Source: Ctenosaura bakeri (taxonomy: Eukaryota > Chordata > Lepidosauria > Squamata > Iguanidae). Taken from it: a DNA stretch of 64,000 nucleotides. Shown one piece after another: positions 33,971-45,571 of the stretch. A program made the position numbers and the translations under genes. How positions within the stretch are numbered: the stretch's first letter is position 1; every line of letters starts with the position of its first letter. The notes beneath the pieces are model-generated. The model saw nothing but the letters and a program-made list of their open reading frames with translations, had not been told where the DNA came from and did no database searches. Location of the stretch: the NCBI GenBank assembly GCA_948474755.1, contig CAOLHI010000356.1, forward strand, positions 744,001 to 808,000. Direction: 5' to 3'.

Positions 33971-34744
33971 CATCCATAAAACAATTTGAGTATCGAAATA
34001 TCCATGTGCAATACAGTACAAAGAATCTCCTGTTTCTGTAGCTACAATTTAGAAGGTTAGTTTATCAGAAGGTGGCATTTATGTAGGCATTAAGAATTAG
34101 TAGCATCTGTTTTGAAATTTAATGGCTGCTCTGAATTAAAATGCAACCATTAATGACCGTTTGCAAGTCAACAGGAAAAGCTTGTAAGAAGCCCATTCCC
34201 TCTTTGTACTTGTGGCTGAACTATTATGTGGTCTTGTTGTTAATGCACATCCACTTTCAGAATTGCTGCAATCTGTTTTGTTTAGCCTTCATATTATAGG
34301 TTATCAAAAATGAACAGCACTAACAGTTAGATGAAACAAGCAGCATGTGGTGAATATAGAGAGTCATTTTTGTCTCTGGACAAGTGGTCTTTTGTTGCTA
34401 TGACACAGGCTGATTTTGAATTGGTTCTCTCTCTTTTCCCAAGTACAGGCTACACTGAGCATTATGCCAAATGATATACAAACAACAGAGTTCCCGCTGT
34501 GAACTAGATTATTAACTAGAGCCTTCTACTGCCAAACCATTTTGCTCGTCTTGATTCCTAACCTTAAAATTTTGAATAAAAAGAGAGAGCATTTCTGTAG
34601 ACATGAAGGCAGAGGAGGTCTCATTGAGAGGAAGGACAGACTACTTCGGTGTGCTGTGGAGAACTTCGTAAGGGAAAGACAGGCATAAATGGATGCTATT
34701 TGCATATACCATTGTCTGTTTACTTGCTCCTAAATCCTGGATTA
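33971..34744. other. single-copy DNA
   Basis: Nothing recognisable. Confidence 0.5.
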
Positions 34745-34865
34745 CGGGCACGGATGAGGAATTTACACGGTCCTATCCAAGATTACTCAAAAAGAAGTTC
34801 CTCTGTGTTCAATGGGACTGAGTTTCTTTCTGATAAGTTTGTTTCAGATTGCAGCCTTTAGAGTT
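34745..34865. repeat. common amniote interspersed repeat, unclassified
   Basis: CAAGATTACTCAAAAAGAAG, GTTCAATGGGACTGAGTTTC and CAGATTGCAGCCTTTA match the pattern of a widespread amniote repeat (CCCATTGAATTCAATGGG core, then GGATTGCAGCC). Weaker pieces lie at 44420-44465, 46095-46185 and 52700-52760. Confidence 0.45.
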
Positions 34866-35231
34866 CAGCATAGATCCAAGTGTTTGAATGTGCCATTTTT
34901 AAAAAAGTACGCTGACAGAATGCTTACCCCGAGGTTGTATATGTGCAGCAGTTTTGTGGAGATGGCAACAAGCAGTGGAATGTAATATTAGTCTCAGAAC
35001 ATCAGTTCTTTGTTGGAATCAAAGCAACATGCTGCTCTCCATTGTTGGGAAAATGTACTAGAAAACATCTGGCGATGCCTGATGAAATCAGCGGGCAGAG
35101 GGGAGACCTTTAGTATAAATTAAACTTCTAGCATACTTTTTTTAAAAAGTAGAGAAGCAGGAAAGGTGGCAAGATGGATTACTAAAGAGAAGTTTTGCAA
35201 ATCTGCATAAAGATCATAGCATCTTGCTTTC
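34866..35231. other. single-copy spacer
   Basis: Nothing recognisable. Confidence 0.45.
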
Positions 35232-35234
35232 TGT

Positions 35235-35704
35235 GGCCCTTTCCACATGTGTGTGTGGGGGAAACGGGCGAAAACGCCCGAAAATGGAGCTTACCAGCAG
35301 CCGGGTGAGTCCGTCGCCACGCGGAGCAGTGTGAGTTCGCTGCTCCACAGTCCTACGGCGTCCCAAATGGCAGCTTCTGGTTGGTGGAGGCTCTCCAGCA
35401 ACCGGAGAAGCTCGCCAGCTGGAAGCCCACCCCCGGCAGATCTGCAGGCACGCACTTGCGCGTGCCTGCAAATCTGCTTCAGAGCCGGGCGACGGAGCGG
35501 CACGGGGTTGGGCGCTCCATGCTTTTTAAAAACCTCTAAAAAGAGGTTTTTAAAAAACACGCCGCGTGACCAGTTCCGGTCACTCCTGCGTGGATTGAGG
35601 TATGGAACTACAAAAAGTAGTCCACCCCAGTCCATGCTATGGTGCAGAAGACCTCCGTTGGAGGTTGCTCTGCACCATTTTAAAATGCTAATGTGGAAAT
35701 GGCC
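35235..35704. mobile_element. GC-rich non-autonomous DNA element, 470 bp
   Basis: The ends GGCCCTTTCCACAT and ATGTGGAAATGGCC are terminal inverted repeats resembling the GGCC MITE family, flanked by TGT at 35232-35234 and 35705-35707. The interior is unlike that family: GC-rich, with CpGs, and with a palindrome of AAAACCTC/GAGGTTTT type at about 35523-35555. Overlapping frames on both strands (for example 35247-35744) reflect GC bias and lack known motifs. It may be a distinct member that acquired new internal DNA. Confidence 0.65.
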
Positions 35705-35707
35705 TGT

Positions 35708-36645
35708 GTTTCAGAATCCGGATTTCCATGGTGCCAACTTCTGATACCTTAAAAAAAGTCAGAATTAAAACAGTAACCTTACTTACAAAATCATTTTATT
35801 GAAAAGGATTAGAAATGCTGTGTCCAAGAAAATATATACTTACCTGTCTTGCCATATGAAGGCATGGCAGGCTTTGCTTCAGTGGCTATTGCTTCAGGAA
35901 CATTAAAATGATATGGTGATTTATGATAACTTGTTATTTCCATGTGCTATTGTAATTTTTGAAAGCTGAAGTATGAGGTTAGAGCCTTCCACCTTTGTGA
36001 AGTTTATTTATCTTGAATAACATGGCAATCTTTCCTTTTTGTAATTGGAAACATTTTCTCCCCCAAAATACTAACTTATAGCATCTGACAATTCCTCTAG
36101 AACACACTGTTCCACACTACACTACAGTACCTAGATCAGACATACTGAGTAATTCCATAGACAGATGTATTTTTAAATATGTTTACAATCTTTAAAGTTC
36201 CAGATGTTCATTAACTCTTTGCTGCCACCAAGCACACCATGTAAAAAACAATAAACAGTGAGATAATTGATACTGTGCCATAATGTAAATCAAGCTGTTA
36301 ACAAAAGGTAAGTCCTTGTAAGAAAAAGATGGAGGGATAACTTCTAAAGAAGATATTCTTAAGTTAAGTAATACTTTAGTTTTAAGCTTAGTCACATGTG
36401 ATAAAGTTGTGGCATCTGTTAAACTGGACAAGAAAATGGTATTTAAAGTTTTACAAATTGCAGAATACAAATAATACCAGGTACAAAAAGATACAAATAA
36501 AATATATTTGGAAGTGTAACATTTTTAAAAGAAAAACATAGCAGGGCTGAAAATGCCCCTCTATCTCCATTGTTATATCAGCTTGGTGGCATAATGAATT
36601 ATTGGGTTCTTTGAAAGTTGGCAGTTCACACATATTAAAAGTGAT
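35708..36645. other. single-copy AT-rich DNA
   Basis: Nothing recognisable. Confidence 0.5.
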
Positions 36646-36648
36646 TTA

Positions 36649-36850
36649 AGCTATTTCCACCCTCCACTGTTATAGTACTATTATTCCACTTTCAACATCC
36701 CATGGAGTTCTGGGGTTTGTAGTTTGCTGAGGCCAAAATGCTCTCTGGCTGAGAATTCTAAAGGCCCCTCCCTAAACTGCAAACCCCAGGATGCCGTAGG
36801 GAGTTGAAAGTGGAATAATAGCACTGTAACAATGTAATACGGAACTGACC
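36649..36850. mobile_element. Harbinger-like MITE with TTA duplication
   Basis: A 202-bp copy of the GGCC family in the orientation opposite to 7229. The flanks are TTA at 36646-36648 and 36851-36853. It contains the ATTATTCCACTTTCAACATC arm, the GGCTGAGAATTCTAAAGGCC centre and a GGAATAATAGCACTGTAAC arm. The termini have drifted (AGCTATTTCC and GGAACTGACC). Confidence 0.82.
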
Positions 36851-36853
36851 TTA

Positions 36854-37428
36854 GTTTCCCTTTGTTATGCACAGTCCACATGTGTTACACTCAGGCAACA
36901 TATCTGTGACAGGAGGAAGCCTACATTGATGTTACTGTTGCATAGGGTACATATCCTCTAACTGACCCAACTTTGTTTCACTTTTTCAGCTGCTTTTGAA
37001 ATGTCCCACACTCTTTCTTCTCGTTTACTGCCTTTGTAATTGCTGCAAACTGAGTTCAAAGTGTAGAAGTAGTTTGTACTCACTTAACTCAATGGGGCAC
37101 AAAAGGAGAGGAATGGATGGGAGAGAGCCAGAAGGGGAGGAGTCTTGCCATTCCCAGTTGGCTCAGGCAGAAACAAACTGCTGCAGTGTCTCCTAACTTG
37201 TGTGTTCCTCCTCATTGATTTTTGCCACATTGTGATGTTGCCTGGCCACATGTATCCTAGTTTTGATTTGTGAAATGTTGGAAACTGTGGGATTATTGCC
37301 AAGTATTACCATCCCCTTCTTGGAATAGTTTATGATGGGACAGCTGATATTTTTCTCTTTCTCCTTCTCAGTTGTATTCAGTTGGTCACTGAAAAATTCA
37401 GTGTCATTTTATGTGTGTGTAAAAATAT
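36854..37428. other. single-copy DNA
   Basis: Nothing recognisable. Confidence 0.45.
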
Positions 37429-37620
37429 GTGTTGTTGTTGTGTGCCTTCAAGACATACATGACATATGGACACCCTAAGGTGAACCTATCACAGGGTTTT
37501 CTGGGGCTGAGAGTGTGTGATGCTGTCACATTGAGTAGGTTTCCATAACCAGTTGGAGATTCGAACCCTTGTCTCAGGGACTGTAGTCCAGTGTTCAGAC
37601 CACTACGCCAGTGGTGCTCT
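37429..37620 (-). mobile_element. Sauria-type SINE
   Basis: Read on the minus strand, a tRNA-like head with B-box GGTTCGAATCTCC (complement of about 37555-37567) is followed by the conserved body and ends in (CAA)n (the TTG run at 37431-37440). The left part GTGCCTTCAAGACATAC matches the tail of the other copies. It is non-coding, with an internal RNA polymerase III promoter and BovB-type LINE mobilisation expected from the family. It is followed at 37617-37640 by a CT-rich run. Confidence 0.82.
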
Positions 37621-40600
37621 CTCTGTCTCTCTATCTCCCCCCTTATTTTGATTGATATAGATGTTCCTTGTAGTTTTTGCCTATTGTGATCTCTTCAGTT
37701 GGACAACTGATGCATGCATTTTGGGATACCAAGGAAAGAAAAAAGCCAAAAATACTCTAGCATGCTCTTTGATGGTCTGTGCTTTGCTGTACAATTAGCA
37801 CATAATAGCAGGGATGCACAAACCAAAGAAAGAGGCAAAGTTCATAGGACATCTCTTTATCATCCCTCTGCCCCTTGGTCACATAGAGATGGGATGTTAC
37901 ACTGATGTTGCTGCTATGTCTTTGGCAGAATTTTGTCATATTCAGGTGACATAGCTATGCTCTCTGAAAAAGAGTAGCAAATGGTGACCCAACCCATCTG
38001 AACCAACCAAGATCCTTAGTGGTCAACATCTGTAATATTAGCTGGCTCCTGAGACAGAAGAAGCACACAAGCTCCATCACCTTCTCTGCCAGTAAAAACA
38101 GTATAATAAATTAAATGACCAACAACTTGCTGCCTTTCAGTTATACCCAATGAAGCAACTGTCTCATTGTATCTTATGGCAGAGCCAGAGCAGAACCTCT
38201 TGCCCAACATCTTCTAGAGAAAGCTAGAAAGCAGAGTAAACCAAGAAGGGAGGGAACCGCAGAAAATCTCAGCCTTTAAAACACAATCCCATTTTCCTTT
38301 GCCTTACCTGGCCAAGACCAACAATACAGCAGGTAGAGGTGATGCCATCTAGACAGAAAGAGAAAGAAGCAGCAAGGTAGTCTTTGCAAATACATAAGTC
38401 CCCAAAGCCAGTGAGCCATTCTTTTGGATATGCTGCGTAAGATCTAAAGCATGGCAGAGTTGCTTTTGGATTATAAATCCTTGAGTTCCCAAAACCACGT
38501 TCATCCATTTTGAAGTCTGTTAATCTTTTGTGGTACAAATACATTTAAGCAATCCAGAGGGACAGGGAATAAACAGAGCTTCCTTCTTTCATCTCCCAGG
38601 TAAACTGGAGGACAAAAAGTACCGTATTTGGAAGAGTGGGGGGCTCAGAATGGGATAAGGGAAGTCTGGAATTCTCCAGATTTTAATTTGGAATTTAATT
38701 TGCAAATTTTGGGACTTGTACATAGCATGCCTGAACCTTGCACAGGCTTTTATGAGACTGTGAAGTTATTCTTCTACAAGCCCTGCCCAGAAGAATGTTA
38801 GCCCTTAAATTCAAAAAATCCAATCAGCCCTTAAATTCCTTGCTAAGGCTACTTACTTACTTAGCCTAGCTACTTATTTACTTACTTAGCTTAGCAAATA
38901 TATTTTAAAATATGGCATGGATCAGCATTTGTTCAAAGGACAAGAACACATCTTTAATATATTTTTAAGATGCCATATCTGAGTTGGAATAAATGACAGT
39001 TTTCACAGAGTGCAACTGTGTTCTTGAAGGACTGGGAGATAATGTGAATTGTTCAATGGGGGAATAAGCCCATGGCAAATTGAGAGAGAGAGGGAGAGAT
39101 CTGGTAATATTGTAGATTCCATGTCAGTGAAGCTGTGAGTCTACTATAGATTTCATCCTGAAATTTAAAGGATCTATCCACTGACCTGAAAATATTTTAG
39201 ATATAAACTTTGGTACTTTGTACATTGCTCCTTTAAAGCTCTGTCTAAAACCAGTGCAGATTGAGTAATCCAAACTTTAAGAGTTGCTTTCATGTAAGTC
39301 AGAGAGGAAAATATGGTGACTCCATGTGCCTTTAGGAAGAACACAAAAGATGATTAGTAAATGCAAAATAACTAATAAGGCATTGGGACAGGGGAACAAA
39401 TCTACCTCAAATTCTCACTATGCTGGAAATTTACTGTTTCTTTTACAACCTCTTTTCAGCCTTCAATGTTTTGTTGTGGCCATTACCTCTGTATCTTCTT
39501 TTGTTCTGTTCAAGATCTAGTTTGGTTGCTGAAATACATCACTACTTTTTCTGTCTTTTGGGAAATGGAGAAAGCAAGAAGAAAGGATGAAACTATTCTT
39601 CTCAGAAGGAATAGCACTGAGCATGTCATCTCAGGAAGAAAGAAGGGTCTGAAACTGTTTTTATTTAAGCTGCTGTCAGTGTTATCTTTGTTTTACATTG
39701 TGCAGTACATAAGCCCCACACAGCTTTGTTTCTTGAAGATTTTTTATTGTTGGCTGGCTAAACAAAATATATCTGTAGGGTAAAAAAAAAAATGAAATTA
39801 CCAGTAACTCATCCTGCACTGAGCTGTGTGTGTGTGTATAGAAATCTCTGGTACTTGTGGTCATTAATTGGTATATCTCTTAGTGTGTCAGAACCACTGC
39901 TTAAATTAGTATGTTTTTGATCAAAAAGTGGGCTATAAGTTCCTATTTTTTAAAAAAGTAACAGTCAATAGTCCCTGATTTCAAATGTTTTGTACATAAT
40001 TGCAACAATTGATAGGTCCCCCCATATCCAAGCCCCCTAGTACGGGGACATTAATTTTAGGAAGAGAGTTTGGGACTTTTCTCATTACTGTCCTGTATAC
40101 TGAGTAAGCTAAAAAGAGCTAGTTGTAGTTTCTTCATAGCCCATTTTGATTTCCTTTGCTCATGTAAGCTGAGAACAGCAAAAGGGATAATTGGGTCAGT
40201 AATTAAATGTCAGGCAAAGGCTGTCTGGTGAAATTGGAAGTTAACCAGTTGTAAGAGCGTTTTAGACAGGATAGCCACTGTAACTAGAGAGATGCCAAAC
40301 AATCAGAGTGGTTTTAAAGAACATATCCTCCCCCCCCATAATACATCATCCTTATTTCTCTTATTATATGGAGCATGGCAGTAAAGATCCTTGATGCCTG
40401 GCTTATCTTCAGAACATATAGAAACTTTTTCTACAATCCTTTTGTAAAAAATCTTTTTAAGTGTCACATTTTAAGTTCTACAAATAAATTGGACAACCAA
40501 TATTAGTGTGTAATTTAAAAAGAAAACTCTGAGATGCTCTAAATGCAAATTTTGTGCTGGATCCACTGATGATCATGACTTCAATCCCATTTATTTCATC

Positions 40601-40916
40601 TCTCGATAATTCAATTGTTGTTACTCATTTTTCCACCTGAATTCAAATCTGACCATTTGCTTCCCTCATCTTACTGTTTCCGTCCAGCAAATACATGGTA
40701 GTAAGATAGTAGCTTAAGATATGTCACCACTTTCTCATTTTCAGTGAGGAATGCAAAGGAATTTCTTTCAAACTAAGGTGATGTTTTGACATTTCATTAG
40801 TTTTGTCTGTACTTCTCATATTTTTCTTCTTTTACTTTTGTTCCAACCTGCAGCCATAAAAAAGTTGTGAATGCTTCATTTTGCAAATAAGCCTGTAGAA
40901 TAATGAACAAAACTTG
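37621..40916. other. single-copy DNA
   Basis: No exon recognised. ACTT-rich repeats lie at about 38853-38890, a short (GT)n at 39826-39838 and a C-run near 40329-40337. Around 40040-40260 is an AT-rich repeat-free stretch that could hold conserved regulatory sequence. Confidence 0.45.
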
Positions 40917-40919
40917 TAA

Positions 40920-41108
40920 GGGCCTTTCTGCCCTACACTGTTATAATAATTCCACTTGTAACATCCTGTGGAATCCTGGGGATTGTAGTTTACTGAGACC
41001 AAAGAGCTTTCTGGCTGAGAATTCTAAATGCAAAGTGCAAACCCCAAGATTCTATAGGATGTTGAATGTTGAACAATAGCACTATAACACTGTAGTGTGG
41101 AAAGGCCC
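40920..41108. mobile_element. Harbinger-like MITE with TAA duplication
   Basis: The termini GGGCCTTTCTG and GTGGAAAGGCCC are inverted repeats. TAA flanks both sides (40917-40919 and 41109-41111). The body contains GGAATCCTGGGGATTGTAG and GAGAATTCTAAATGC. A few bases are missing from the left arm relative to 7229. Confidence 0.85.
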
Positions 41109-41111
41109 TAA

Positions 41112-41653
41112 GTTCTACTTGGATGCAGAAGTTCTAGACATTGGTCCACCAGTTCCACCCAAGAGGTTTGCCAAAAGATTGCAGAACAATTGAGAATATC
41201 TATGTTTGGCCCTGTCTCAGGTAGGGTCAAATTATTAAACAGATTGACAAGGCCTCGATTGTTGTTACATCAGCACTGATTAAATCTGATAATTACCCCC
41301 CTTGCCAACCCCCCCCCAAAAGAATTAAAGCAGCACTTCTTAGAAGCCTAGCACAAGTCCTCTGGTTTTCATAATGTCACTGGTTTTGATAGTGTTGCTG
41401 CAGATGGAAAATTTTAGTAAAACAGAATGAAATAAATTTATTTGTGGACACTAGAAACTTTCTGGTTTGAGAACTGCTGACCTAAGGAATCCATTGGTTC
41501 ATTCATATATTTATGTGATAAATGTTTGAAAATAGACAGATGTAAGGCTTTGGAGGTATTATCATAAACCTTGCTAACTCTGCTGAAATAGTTTCAAGCA
41601 GTTCCCCAAAGCACTCATGACTGTCAAACATGCTAAGTCCTCCTTCCATATTC
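41112..41653. other. single-copy spacer
   Basis: C-rich runs near 41297-41318; otherwise nothing recognisable. Confidence 0.45.
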
Positions 41654-41655
41654 AC

Positions 41656-42293
41656 AGGTTTGACCTTTGTGAATTTGATTATTTGTGAGGCATGCACTTC
41701 CCTTCCCCGCATTCTCTTTCCCCCATTCCCTTGCCTTTTGCTTTGGTGTGCCATGCTTTCCTTCTCCGTGCCCTGGCAAAAGACAAGCAAATGGGAGGAG
41801 GGAGCCCCATGCACAAAGAAGGAAGGCATAGGAAGGCATATGCAAGGAAGGAAGGTGTATGCAAGCCTTCCCCCCTCCGCATGGGTGCATGGAAGGAAGG
41901 AAAGTGCACACAAGCAAAATGCAAGAGAATGGGAGAGGGAGAAGAGAGGAGGCACACACATGCCTTCTCCATACTTAGAGCTGCCCTCTCCCATTTGCTT
42001 GCCTTGTGCCTGGACATGTGGAAGGAAGGCACATGTGTCCAGGCAAAAGGCTAGGAAATGGTGACAGGCACATGTGCACCGTCTCCATGTGCAGGGCTGC
42101 CCACTTGCCTTTTGCCCAGGTGTGTGGAAGGAAGACACATGTTCCCAAGCAAAAGGCAAGGGAATAGGAGGGGGAGCCCTGGAAAGGAAAGAGAGGAGGA
42201 GTGCTCACTCAGTCAGGGGGCCGTTATTCGCAGTGTTTTTATTTTCATGAGGGTTCTGCATCCCAAACTCTTATGAAATTTGAGGGGCTGCAG
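41656..42293 (-). mobile_element. Tigger/pogo-like non-autonomous element, copy 2
   Basis: This is an inverted relative of 3163-3685. Its left end (AGTCCTCCTTCC, CAGGTTTGACCTTTGTGAAT, TTTGATTATTTG) is the complement of the right end of copy 1, and its right end (GAGGGTTCTGCATCCCAAAC, then GGGGCTGCAG) is the complement of the left end. TA flanks both sides (41654-41655, 42294-42295). The interior is an array of CTTGCCTTTTGC and GCAAAAGGCAAG words with ACATGTG linkers, longer than in copy 1 by about 115 bp. The open frames here of up to 218 codons on both strands reflect this composition. Confidence 0.65.
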
Positions 42294-42409
42294 TATAAAC
42301 AGTAACCTTCCTCCTCAAGTTGCCTGCTTATGAGTTCTGTACTCATTTTAGATTAAGGAACTTTGTTTAAAATAAAGTGTAGCATTTGAAGGGGTGGTGA
42401 GCAGTGGTG

Positions 42410-43340
42410 GCTGGTCCAACATTATGTTATATCCCAAATTTTGATCCCATTTTACTGTACCACTTCTTTTTCCATGTCCTGTTTAACAGAAGTTTGTACA
42501 GTTTCCCAATTAAGTGTTATTCATTTATACAAAGTTGTTTCTTAAAAATGTTCTCCATCAGTTCAAAATCATATATCTTTCTATATGTCTTGTATCTGCC
42601 TACTGTTTGTCCATATGAAAACCATTGGAGACTGAACCCTTCCTATATTATCTTTTAATTTTAATTTAATTCTATGTTGATCTGGTTCAATTTCCAATAT
42701 ATCTCAATATGTCATCCCTCTTCTTCTGCTCTCATCTCTTTCATATAAGATGCTTCTTGAGATGAAACCCACAACAGCATTTTTGGACATAGCTTTTGGT
42801 TTAAGTTTATTCCATATTTTCAATAGGATCCTTCTCACAAAATGATTATTGAAAGCAACATTCACTTTATCTTTTTCATACCATGAATATCCATGCCAGT
42901 AGAATCTCAGCTCATGTCCCTCCAAATCCAATAATCTGTTTGTTAACAAAATGCAGACTTTCAACCAAACCGAACAACACGCTACAAAATATAATTTCAA
43001 ACTGGCAATCCTAATCCTCCTCTCTGTTTGGCATCTTGTAAAATGGTGTACTTAGCTCTGGGTTTCTGCCTTGCCAAACAAACTTTATTAACTCACCTTT
43101 GAGTACAGAGTCATTTGTCAAAATCAGAATAGTCTGGAATAAATACAACATTCTTGGCAGAACATTTATTTTTATTACTGATTTTCTACCCATTAATGAT
43201 AGTTTAAGTTTCTTCCATCTTTGTAAATCTTTCATAATCTCATTCTATGTTCAGTTATAATTATTTTTCAACATACAAGTCATGTTTGTGACCTAAATAT
43301 TTCACTCCCCCCCCAGTTTTGCTCTCAGATTTTTGAATCA
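42410..43340 (-). pseudogene. L1 ORF2 fragment, frameshifted
   Basis: Minus-strand translation, upstream to downstream: a KYLG block near 43290; LKLSLMGRKSVIKINVLPRM and KFVWQGRNPELSTPFYKM in one frame (43235-43011); then, after a frame change near 43005, KLYFVACCSVWLK and LLDLEGHELRFYWHGYSWYE (43000-42704). Further left, with more breaks, KLYKLLLNR and KMGSKFG near 42430-42500 match the far C-terminal L1 region. These blocks lie downstream of the RT catalytic core, so neither the endonuclease nor the active RT boxes remain. Truncated at both ends and inactive. The left boundary is uncertain by about 50 bp. Confidence 0.85.
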
Positions 43341-43684
43341 ATGATTCTTATTCTAACTTTCTCATATTTTTGTCAACGTTATTGTTTAATCAACATCATC
43401 ACCACTCTGGATCTTAAAGGATTTATCCAAGCTATCTCCAGCTTTTAGGGGATTCAATGACCCACTGAGATGAAAGCTACCAGCCCTGCTCACCTCCCTC
43501 CCTGCTGGCCAATAAATGGCTGTAGCAACACCCCTAGGGCTTGAAAGCTGCTTTAACACAGATAGATTGTAGTGTATATTATGTCTGACAGTCATGAGTA
43601 TATTTTGGCATTGGTTTAATCTGTTTCAGTCTCTATTGCTGCACATATGGAGAATTATGCTACTCACGCTTTGAACCAATTGTT
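43341..43684. other. single-copy spacer
   Basis: Nothing recognisable. Confidence 0.4.
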
Positions 43685-43845
43685 TTGAGAGATGGTGTGG
43701 TCTCCTCCCCTGGACATCTTCAAAAAGAGGGTGGACAGCTACCTGCCAAAAATGCTTTAGCTGGAGATCCTACACTGAATTGGATTTGGTGGCTCATGAG
43801 TCTATGAGTCTATGACCTATGACCTATGATTCTATGTAGGATTTG
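43685..43845 (+). mobile_element. CR1 3'-end fragment
   Basis: GATGGTGTGGTCTCCTCCCC, then CTTCAAAAAGAGGGTGGACA (reading FKKRVDSYL, compare FKERLDGHL in the copy at 6257) and a run of TATGA/ATTCTATG repeats form a CR1-type 3' end. Only about 160 bp is present. Confidence 0.8.
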
Positions 43846-44750
43846 GGCCAGTATATTCTGTGGTGCAAGAGTTTGTGCAACTCAAAAGTATGCTGTTTAC
43901 TATAGATCTACATACTGTTGTCACCACATGGTCTCCTAAGTATGTTTTTGTGCAAGTGAAGACATTTAGTGGTAGTGGAGATTTTTACTTCCAGCCATAG
44001 TTCTTTGAAAGCAGTCTATATATTTAACCATTGTTCCTCCATTTACTGAGAAAAGAGAATAAAGAGGTCCCCTGACGCTTGTTTGATTTCATTTCCTACA
44101 TGGAAGAACTTTATGGTTATCATCATTTTAAATGGATATGAATAGCTTTAGAGGATGTTCTGTTTTAAGAGATCGGCTGACAACCTTGGACGCAATTACG
44201 AAATGGGTATTTTAAGAGTAATATGCTTTACCCATGTAATATGTTATGATAATTCACAGTCTTTTTATCTGATGAATTAATGACAGTATGCATCTACAGT
44301 ATTTGCTTCTGAATATTTTAATAAAACGTTCAATTTTACATATTTTATTTTTAATTATACATTAATAAAATATTTTATTAAACATTTCATTATAAAAGAT
44401 ATATTATGGCTACCATCCTCTTCCACTTACAGAGAGTAAGCCCATTGAACTGAAATGGGAATTACCTAACTTAGAGATAGCTAAACTAGATTTTTCCCAT
44501 CTGTTTCAATTTCATGTTTTAATTTTTTTTCATAAGCCTGTTTCATCCTGTTTCTTCATTAATCTGCTGATGTAGGCGCTGGAAAAAAATGATAGAAATA
44601 TTACAGTATTTATGTTATACACAGTCTGTAATAATAAAAGAGAATGTTTGTGTGATTGTGATAGTGATAGCTCATCAGGACTTTATGCTAAATGTCTCAA
44701 AATTTGCATGAGTGTTTATTGTGTTAAGGTAGATAAATAAACCACACTTT
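43846..44750. other. single-copy AT-rich DNA
   Basis: Very AT-rich at 44320-44400. A short piece of the CCCATTGAA...ATGGGA amniote repeat lies at 44420-44465. Confidence 0.45.
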
Positions 44751-45300
44751 CACCATATCCCCAGGTGGACACAGGGCTGGATTAAACCCCAAACACAAAG
44801 TAGGAAGAGTAAATGTGAAAGTAAGAGAGTAAAAGAATACACACTCACACTGTAGCTTTGGCCAAAGGATCCACACAAGTATCACTGCTGACAGTATTGA
44901 TAAGGAAGGATAATTTTATTCTTTCATGCTTCCCTTTTTATACCATTTTTATGTTTACATTAAAGAATGCTTACATGAAATAAAAGATTCATGCATCAGC
45001 GTCAACTAAGTTACAGTTTGTGCACGTTACATTCTATCTGACCCTTAACTTCCTGAGTCTACATGACCCTATCAATACCGTGGGTTATCTCTGAAGACAT
45101 CGCGGACATTTCAAGAATCCTTCCCTTGAACAGTTTACACTTCAGGCATCCTTCGCTTGTACATACTGATATAGAAAAAATACGTGAGACAGAGCAAACA
45201 ATTATTAGGCAAATGTTATTTGATGAGCTATAAGTGTCTAAAACCAACTAATACCATCACTAATTGTTAACACACATCAATTCTATAGCAAATTTTCAAC
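44751..45300 (-). mobile_element. possible LTR-like sequence
   Basis: On the minus strand TATAAAAA (44935-44942) is followed within 25 bases by AATAAAA (44914-44920), a spacing seen in some LTRs. I found no matching termini with a target duplication, so this is a weak call; chance AT-rich motifs are a real alternative. Confidence 0.25.
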
Positions 45301-45304
45301 AAAA

Positions 45305-45515
45305 AATCATGGTAAATGCCTCAAAATGTGATAGAGTATCTTTGGTTGTCATTCAGATTGCAGTACCCAGTTTCAAGATGAAATTCCAAATTCCAAATGA
45401 AGGTTTCCCAGAAGCAAAAAAAGGGCCCTGCCCTAACACATAGGGAATCATGGTAAATACCTCAAAATATCCAAGTTCCAGTAGCCAGCATCAAAGCAGA
45501 ATTTCAAAGGACAGG
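45305..45515. repeat. unclassified repeat, two partial units
   Basis: AATCATGGTAAATGCCTCAAAAT (45304-45327) recurs as AATCATGGTAAATACCTCAAAAT about 140 bp later. The part ATTGCAGTACCCAGTTTCAA near 45358 matches ATTGCACTGCCCAGTTTCAA near 55869, so the unit is dispersed. Confidence 0.55.
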
Positions 45516-45571
45516 CAGATCGAGAGTTTGTTGAAACTCAGTGCAATTTTTTAAGGGCTAGAAAACCAGAA

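Noticed and set aside
35247..35744. 165-codon plus-strand and 114-codon minus-strand frames
   Set aside because: Both sit in the GC-rich 470-bp element, and the plus-strand frame runs out through its terminal repeat.
41503..42159. 218-codon minus-strand open frame
   Set aside because: It lies mostly inside the palindromic array of the Tigger-like element. Frames of similar length are open on the other strand over the same bases, and the translation is low-complexity without a domain.
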